Part shown: one piece after another, positions 59,701-64,000 of the stretch
Layout of the letters: every line of letters starts with the position of its first letter
Position numbering within the stretch: position 1 is the first letter of the stretch
Origin: Owenia fusiformis
Lineage: Eukaryota; Annelida; Polychaeta; Sabellida; Oweniidae
DNA length: 64,000 bases
Direction of reading: 5' to 3'
Assembly (NCBI GenBank): GCA_903813345.2
Contig: CAIIXF020000008.1
Span: forward strand, 25,220,822-25,284,821
Made by a program: the position numbers and the translations under genes
Notes under the pieces: generated by a model
What the model was told of the DNA's origin: nothing
The model's input: the letters and a program-made list of their open reading frames with translations, nothing else
Database searches by the model: none

Positions 59701-62240
59701 TCAATTTTTCATATTTTGCACTTGTTTAAAACCTTGAACTTCCTTCAAACTCATCTTATGCATCTTTTACATTTTAGTTAAATACTCTAGAAATATATAT
59801 CTCATCACTGAGGTATAGATGTTAAAAAACCATAAGGGTCATCTTTGGCTATACCTGAAATTCATAAATTTGAAAACTTACATTTACAATTCTTCAAATT
59901 TTTGACTTGTTTAAAACCTTAAACTTTCTTAAAATTCATTTTGGGTATGTTAAATCTTAGTCCCACACTCTAAAACTGTATATTTAATCATAGAGGTATG
60001 GATGTAAAAACCATAAGGGTCAGCCATGGCTATACCTGAAATTCGTAAATTTGAAACCTTATATTTACAATTTTTCAAATTTTGAACTTGTTTAAAACCT
60101 TAAACTTCCTTAAAACCCATCTAAATTGTGTTTTACATATTAGTTCCATACAGCAATACCATAAGTATCACCATAGAGGGATGGATCTAGAAACTTTAGG
60201 GGTCTGCCATGGCTCTACCTGGAATTCGTAAATTTGAAACCTTATATTTACAATTTTTCAAATTTTGGACTTGTTTAAAACCTTAAACTTCCTCAAAACC
60301 CATCTTAATTATGTTTTACATCTTAGTTCCACACTATAAAACCATATATATCATCATAGAGGGATGGATCCAGGAACTATAGGGGTCAGCTATAGTCATA
60401 CACAAAATCCAGTTGTCAAAAATGTCAAATTTTTCGAAAAATCAACAATTTTTTTCTCAGCTCCTACTTCTTCCATGGCTTTGCATCTTTCAGGGTTACT
60501 AACCCTGCTATTGGGCACTTCACATGAATTTTTTCAACCTCTTAAAGTGTCTAGTTGAAAAGTTAGGATCAAAATAGTAAGGAAATGGGTCACGAATTTG
60601 CCCCCTGGGATACACACTTTGTACTAATATTCAAATTTTTTAGGAGTAATCAGCATCAATTATACTGCAAATGATTCATATATATAATATCTATGTATGT
60701 CACTTACAAACATCAAAATATCTAAGGTTATTTAGTGTGAACAATTTTTTCCCCGGGGTGGGGTGTTTTTGTGGGGTAGGGGGCTAACTCTTCAAAAAAA
60801 AGAACTTCCTACCACTCTGTGAAGCTATCACCTAGGTGGAAATTTCATCCAAGACTCTCCCCTAACTGAAAATGCTGCCAAACCAACTATACTCCATTTA
60901 TTGAGAATTTCCCTCCTCGCCCCTAGAGTATTTTTAAAACGAGCCTAATATGGATCTGCCCACATCCAAGCATATTATAAAGCCTAAGTGTCACAGTAAG
61001 TGCTTCTGCATGCATGACAAACCTGGGTATTTTCCTTGTCAGAGAACTTTACCTACAGATATATACATGTATTTTAAAACTCTGAACGAATACACAACTT
61101 GAAGGCTTGTTTAATTAAATAGAAGTGCAGCATCTACATAGTACAAGACTCAAGTTATTGAAGTTTGTAACTGGAATACGAAAGAATTTCTAACTATGAA
61201 TAACAAGACAACCAATATCTATAAGAAGTTGCATGAAACCATGAGATCCAAGCGAACACCAAGCTTCTGTTAAATTGCATATGAAAAATTGAGGAAAAAG
61301 TTCTCAAGGCAAGATTTTGTTAGTGTTACTGATGGTTTTACACACAATCAGAATCAAATGGTGCGATTCTAAATGATAAAGTCTGGACTAAATTTTTGGA
61401 ATGTACAACCGATACTACCCTTTTGGTAATTCAATGGAAAATCTTACATGGTATTTACCCTCAAAATATTTATTTGAGGAAATGTAACATAGAAAACTCT
61501 GACATCTGTAACTTTTGTAACTCACATGTAAAAGATGACATTGACCACTTCTTTATCAATTGTGACTGTATTAAATCAATTTGGAATGATGTAAATGTTA
61601 CAAATGATCAAAAAATTGGAAATGTAATTGTTAAAAAAGAAGATGTACTTAAAACATTAGTAATTAAAAAAGCTATACATAATTTAAAAAAAGGGTCAAT
61701 ACAGCTGTTTAAAAACAATTTAAAAGCTATATTTGATACTGAAATAATGATAAGAAAGATATCACTTGAAATTTCTATAATTGTATTTTATCTAATTGTA
61801 TGCATGTAATGTAAAATATGTTTTTTATTAAGTTTGATTTTATAAAAAAAACACAAAAAACAATCATTTTTGTATATGGAAAGAAATGCACACCTTGGAA
61901 CAAAATAAATTGATCAATCATGACATTTATATTAAGTTTAAACTGAAGCATGTATACAAATATAACTTACATAGCTAAAACTGGGGCCACTTGGAGGTGG
62001 TGGAGTAGCACCAGAGGGTGCCCCAGGAGGAACTCCACCAGCTGGAGGATACCCTGGGCCTGATCCTGCTGGGGGGAATCCAGGGACAGCCCCTGCTGGT
62101 GGGAATCCAGGAGCAACCCCTGCTGGGGGGAATCCAGGAGCAGCCCCTGTTGGGGGTTGATATCCAGGCTGACCACCTATAGTTGGAGGCACTGTTCCCA
62201 TGGGAAATCCTGGGTTGTAAGATGGTGGTTGAAATGCCCC
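50597..62240 (-). CDS. Galectin with Pro-Gly-rich N-terminal repeats (chimera/galectin-3-like), 5' partial
   Basis: Beta-galactoside-binding lectin. Four exons join in phase on the minus strand: 62240-61971, 52162-52074, 51422-51206 and 50713-50597 (stop TAA), giving at least 230 residues. An N-terminal Pro/Gly-rich tract with 9-residue repeats precedes one complete carbohydrate-recognition domain. Ligand motifs: HFDAR (HxNxR in most galectins, so Asn is replaced by Asp), VRN, and WGEEEK (WGxEER, so the last Arg is Lys). The rest of the sugar pocket is intact. Galectins are made in the cytosol and exported unconventionally. A PG-rich tail drives oligomerisation in vertebrate galectin-3. The start codon is probably in an upstream exon. 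An ATG at 62291, in frame through the acceptor (MGFAMPRCFSVAVFIFQ), is a weaker alternative. Confidence 0.9.
51206..51422 (-). CDS. Galectin exon: carbohydrate-binding core
   Basis: FNINLMTGVKESDDRAFHFD, ARINWGSPRNQCVRNS, GRWGEEEK, FPFTPGVNYDICILVTDKGY. Contains all the conserved sugar-contact positions of the family, with the N-to-D and R-to-K changes noted for the gene. Phase 2 in, phase 0 out. Confidence 0.95.
52074..52162 (-). CDS. Galectin exon: CRD first strands
   Basis: TMPYVSTIPGGMYEGRMIFI then SGIPNPGCD plus two bases. This is the usual galectin CRD opening (PY...IPGG...G..I.I.G.), immediately after the PG-rich tail. Confidence 0.9.
52827..53868 (+). mobile_element. Degenerate Tc1/mariner element, long terminal inverted repeats
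   Basis: Flanked by TA on both sides, with about 195-bp inverted ends (CGAGCGGTGATCAATAAGTA at the left, near-complement at the right). Inside, around 53270-53520, two plus-strand frames carry a decayed transposase end: APYCPDLPTCDFLFL (compare the mariner PPYSPDLAPCDFFLF motif), then CRFNDIDKIKQPVQ and LGETYVEG. The helix-turn-helix half is missing and stops and a frameshift interrupt the rest, so it is inactive. Confidence 0.88.
55155..55854. mobile_element. 700-bp hairpin MITE nested in the foldback element
   Basis: Inverted arms of about 190-200 bp (AAAGGAGCACAGAAAGTATC at the left, near-complement at the right end). It interrupts one of the 182-bp tandem units, whose sequence resumes as cgatttcaggtatagccctgg. 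It was therefore inserted after the array formed. Confidence 0.8.
55870..58640. other. Interior of foldback element: no gene recognised
   Basis: AT-rich, with two C-runs at about 56384-56412. No transposase or other coding sequence that I can recognise. Confidence 0.5.
58651..59195 (+). mobile_element. LINE-like 3' end with poly(A) tail
   Basis: An open frame 58651-58968 ends in LLSLFYYGDPDLPLETNSQL and FISANI, similar to C-termini of non-LTR retrotransposon polyproteins. It is followed by a 200-nt 3' segment (ccttcgggcgattggaatt) and an A tract at 59187-59195. Severely 5'-truncated. The family assignment is inference from the tail structure. Confidence 0.55.
59190..59537. repeat. Direct repeat pair of about 120 bp next to the LINE tail
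   Basis: 59195-59309 and 59410-59531 share gaaaataacacgaa, tttttgcaaaggcgg and gatgacggcaaacccgggtt. The first copy begins right at the LINE poly(A). Diverged, origin unknown. Confidence 0.7.
61090..61865 (+). mobile_element. LINE 3' fragment with zf-RVT-type knuckle
   Basis: The open frame 61396-61809 encodes IQWKILHGIYPQNIYLRK and a C-x2-C-x8-H-x4-C knuckle (CNFCNSHVKDDIDHFFINC), typical of the region after reverse transcriptase in L1/Tx1-like LINEs. Broken upstream sequence (YKKLHETMRSKRTPSF) belongs to the same element. It ends in an A-rich tail at 61843-61862. No RT domain, so dead. Confidence 0.82.
61971..62240 (-). CDS. Galectin exon: Pro-Gly-rich repeat tail
   Basis: 90 codons, phase 0 at both ends. 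GAFQPPSYNPGFPMGTV is followed by four copies of a 9-residue unit (xPGFPPAGx / xPGYPPAGx), then GATPPPPSGPSFSY. The unit is a 27-bp minisatellite at DNA level, so copy number may vary. Acceptor tttttcag, donor gtaagt. It splices over 9.8 kb to the CRD. Confidence 0.88.
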
Positions 62241-62498
62241 CTGAAAAATAAAGACAGCAACTGAGAAACACCGAGGCATAGCAAATCCCATCCATGGCTG
62301 CTATATTTATAAAATCCCTCCACTACTTTTTCAGTTTTATCCAAAATCATAAAATATCACACATAAAATGGCCATCATCACTAGCCAAATTGGCATAAGA
62401 GAGTGTAATATGCTTTTAAGTAGAAACATATAAAATTTCAACAAAACTGAGCGGCACTCCTTTTGAGTTATATTAAAAAATTAGTACCGTGGGTACTG

Positions 62499-63957
62499 GG
62501 CTCACATGGTGTTGCTCAAAAGTGAAAATAAAAAAGACAGGTATAATTTTTTGCAGATTTTTTGTGACAAAATTATTTCATACAACTACTCTTTACAAAG
62601 ACATGGCTTTTTACAATGCAGGACACCTGAACTTATTTGTAAAGCTAGGAAATGGGCCAAAAGTGAATTTCCCGAGACAGAAATGGTGGCCATTTTGAAA
62701 ATAGGCGAGATTTTGAAGCAGAAGTCACAGTTTTTTTTTCTTTATTGATGTTGAACAAAAATATTTTAAATTCGGAATCCTATCTACAGAGGATTTAAAA
62801 AGTGTTGACAGCGGTTTAAAACTTGCCACTATTTTGGACTGACTTAGAGACAGATGGACGAATCAATGTTAACTAAAATGGCTGAAAATAAAAAAAAAGG
62901 GATATAATATTTTGCCGATTTTTTGTAACAAAATTATTTCATACAACTACTCTTTACAGTGACATGGCTTTTTACAATGCAGGACAGCTGAAACTATTTG
63001 TAAAGCTAGGAAATGGGCCAAAAGTGAATTTCGCGAGACAAAAAACGCGACCATTTTGAAAATAGGCAAGCTTTTGAACCAAGAGTCATTGGAGAGTTTT
63101 TTGTATTGATGTTGAACAAACTTAACTTAAAACAGGAATCCTATCGACATAGGGTTTAAGGCAAATGGTCCAAAAGTGGATTTTGTGAGACAGATTGACA
63201 AATCAATGTTAACTAAAATGGCTGAAAATAAAAAAATGGATATAATTTTTTGCTGATTTTTCGTAACAAAATTATTTCATATATCTACTCTTTACATTGA
63301 CATGGATTTTTACAATGTAGGACACTTGAAATTATTTGTAAAGCTAGGAAATAGGTCAAAAGTGAATTTCGCGAGACAAAGATGGCGGCCATTTTGAAAA
63401 TAGGCAAGCTTTTGAGCCAGGAGTCATAGGGGAGTTTTCTGTATTGATGTTGAACAGAAATATCTTAAAACAGGAATCCTATCGACAGAGGTTTTAAAAC
63501 GTGCCACTGTTGTTGACGGAAAAGTGGATTTCGCGAGTCAGATGGACAAATCAATGTTAACTAAAATGGCTGAAAATAAAAAAATGGATACAATTTTTCG
63601 CTGATTTTTTGTAACAAAATTATGTCATATATCTTCTCTTTACATTGACATGGATTTTTACAATGTAGGACACCTGAAATTATTTGTAAAGCTAGGAAAT
63701 GGGTCAAAAGTGAATTTCGCGAGACAAAAATGGCAGACATTTTGAAAATAGGCGAGCTTTTGAACCAGGAGTCATAGGGGAGTTTTCTGTATTGATGTTG
63801 AACAGAAATAACTTAAAACAGGAATCCTATCGACAGAGGTTTTAAAACGTGCCACCATTGTTGACGGACAGACAGACAGACGGACGGACGGACGGACGGA
63901 CGGACGGACGGACAGACGGACAAGTGAGCGATTGCAAAAGCTCACCATGTGAGCTAA
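62499..63957. mobile_element. Tandem-array element, about 350-bp units, with ACGG tract
   Basis: Inverted tips share GCTCACATGGTG (62500-62511; complement around 63940-63954). Four units begin with tgaaaataaaa at about 62524, 62884, 63225 and 63568 and contain tggctttttacaatgcagga and gaatttcgcgagac. An ACGG/ACAG tetranucleotide tract at 63863-63920 sits just inside the right tip. Same architecture as the intron 1 array but unrelated unit sequence. Confidence 0.82.
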
Positions 63958-64000
63958 TAATAAAAACATAAAACAACACACATAAAAATGGTGGCCATTT
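63958..64000. other. Window end
   Basis: Short AT-rich flank. The first coding exon of the galectin gene, if not within 62241-64000, lies beyond this point. Confidence 0.4.

Larger units (their letters stand above)
54093..60930. mobile_element. 6.8-kb foldback-like element with tandem-repeat arms
   Basis: Large inverted repeat: left arm 54093-55154, right arm about 59690-60930, closely similar by eye. Tips are TACTCaAGGGGCGAGGAGG and its complement. The outer 560 bp of each arm is unique. The inner part is a tandem array of about 182-bp units (tagatccatccctctatgat marks each): about three on the left, four or more on the right. Long inverted arms built of tandem units resemble Drosophila foldback elements. 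The interior has been hit by other insertions. It lies inside the galectin intron. Confidence 0.85.

Noticed and set aside
54465-60558. The same 64-aa open frame on both foldback arms (54465-54659 minus, 60364-60558 plus)
   Set aside because: It is there because the arms are inverted copies. No recognisable domain, so not called as a gene.
62241-62291. ATG at 62291 as the galectin start with a hydrophobic N-terminus
   Set aside because: It reads through a good acceptor (tttttcag), and galectins lack signal peptides. An upstream first exon is more likely, though not proven.

Overview
This is a eukaryotic, AT-rich, intron-rich animal window. The genes and the repeats (160-bp-type tandem arrays with GTCC/ACGG tetranucleotide tracts, LINE 3' ends, many inverted-repeat elements) suggest a lophotrochozoan, most likely a mollusc and probably a bivalve. 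That placement is inference, not proof.

Layout. (1) 1-42251, plus strand: almost all of one conventional beta-spectrin gene. The 5' end (about 50 residues, including the start codon) lies left of the window. I placed 40 exons encoding about 2320 residues: two calponin-homology domains (CH1, CH2), 17 spectrin repeats, a variable linker and a C-terminal PH domain. The gene carries several splice-variation devices. These are a pair of equal-length, mutually exclusive-looking exons for the end of CH2 (14008-14120 / 14412-14524), a 45-nt cassette in repeat 9 (24528-24572), and a run of symmetric phase-1 mini-exons in the linker before PH. The last intron is made wholly of a 35/36-bp minisatellite, is a multiple of three long, and has no stop in the spectrin frame. 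(2) 46185-47030, minus strand: a small secreted protein gene with signal peptide, a CCDC3/NTR-like cysteine domain and a GPI-anchor-like tail. It carries an apparent one-base frameshift and has a plausible spliced 5'UTR exon. (3) 50597-62240, minus strand: a galectin with a Pro-Gly-rich repeat exon followed by a carbohydrate-recognition domain, i.e. galectin-3-like (chimera-type) architecture. Its first exon is probably right of the window or in the last 1.7 kb.

Mobile DNA fills the introns. Intron 1 holds a 1.2-kb element with 15-bp minisatellite inverted ends and a 9-bp target duplication, and a pearl/BIV160-like 162-bp array. Spectrin introns also contain a LINE 3' fragment, a 128-153-bp array, an element bounded by 469-bp direct repeats with no mismatch found by eye, and a hairpin. 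The 9.8-kb galectin intron contains a dead Tc1/mariner copy, a 6.8-kb foldback element with tandem-repeat arms (itself hit by a hairpin MITE and a LINE tail), and another LINE tail. The window ends in a second tetranucleotide-associated array with about 350-bp units.

Roles: beta-spectrin crosslinks actin, alpha-spectrin, ankyrin and membrane lipid under the plasma membrane. The galectin is a beta-galactoside lectin. The CCDC3-like protein is probably extracellular. I see no operon, CRISPR array, or prokaryotic or viral gene, and nothing links the three genes functionally. All calls come from reading the sequence. Splice sites were chosen by GT/AG, phase continuity and family similarity, without transcripts or database searches.
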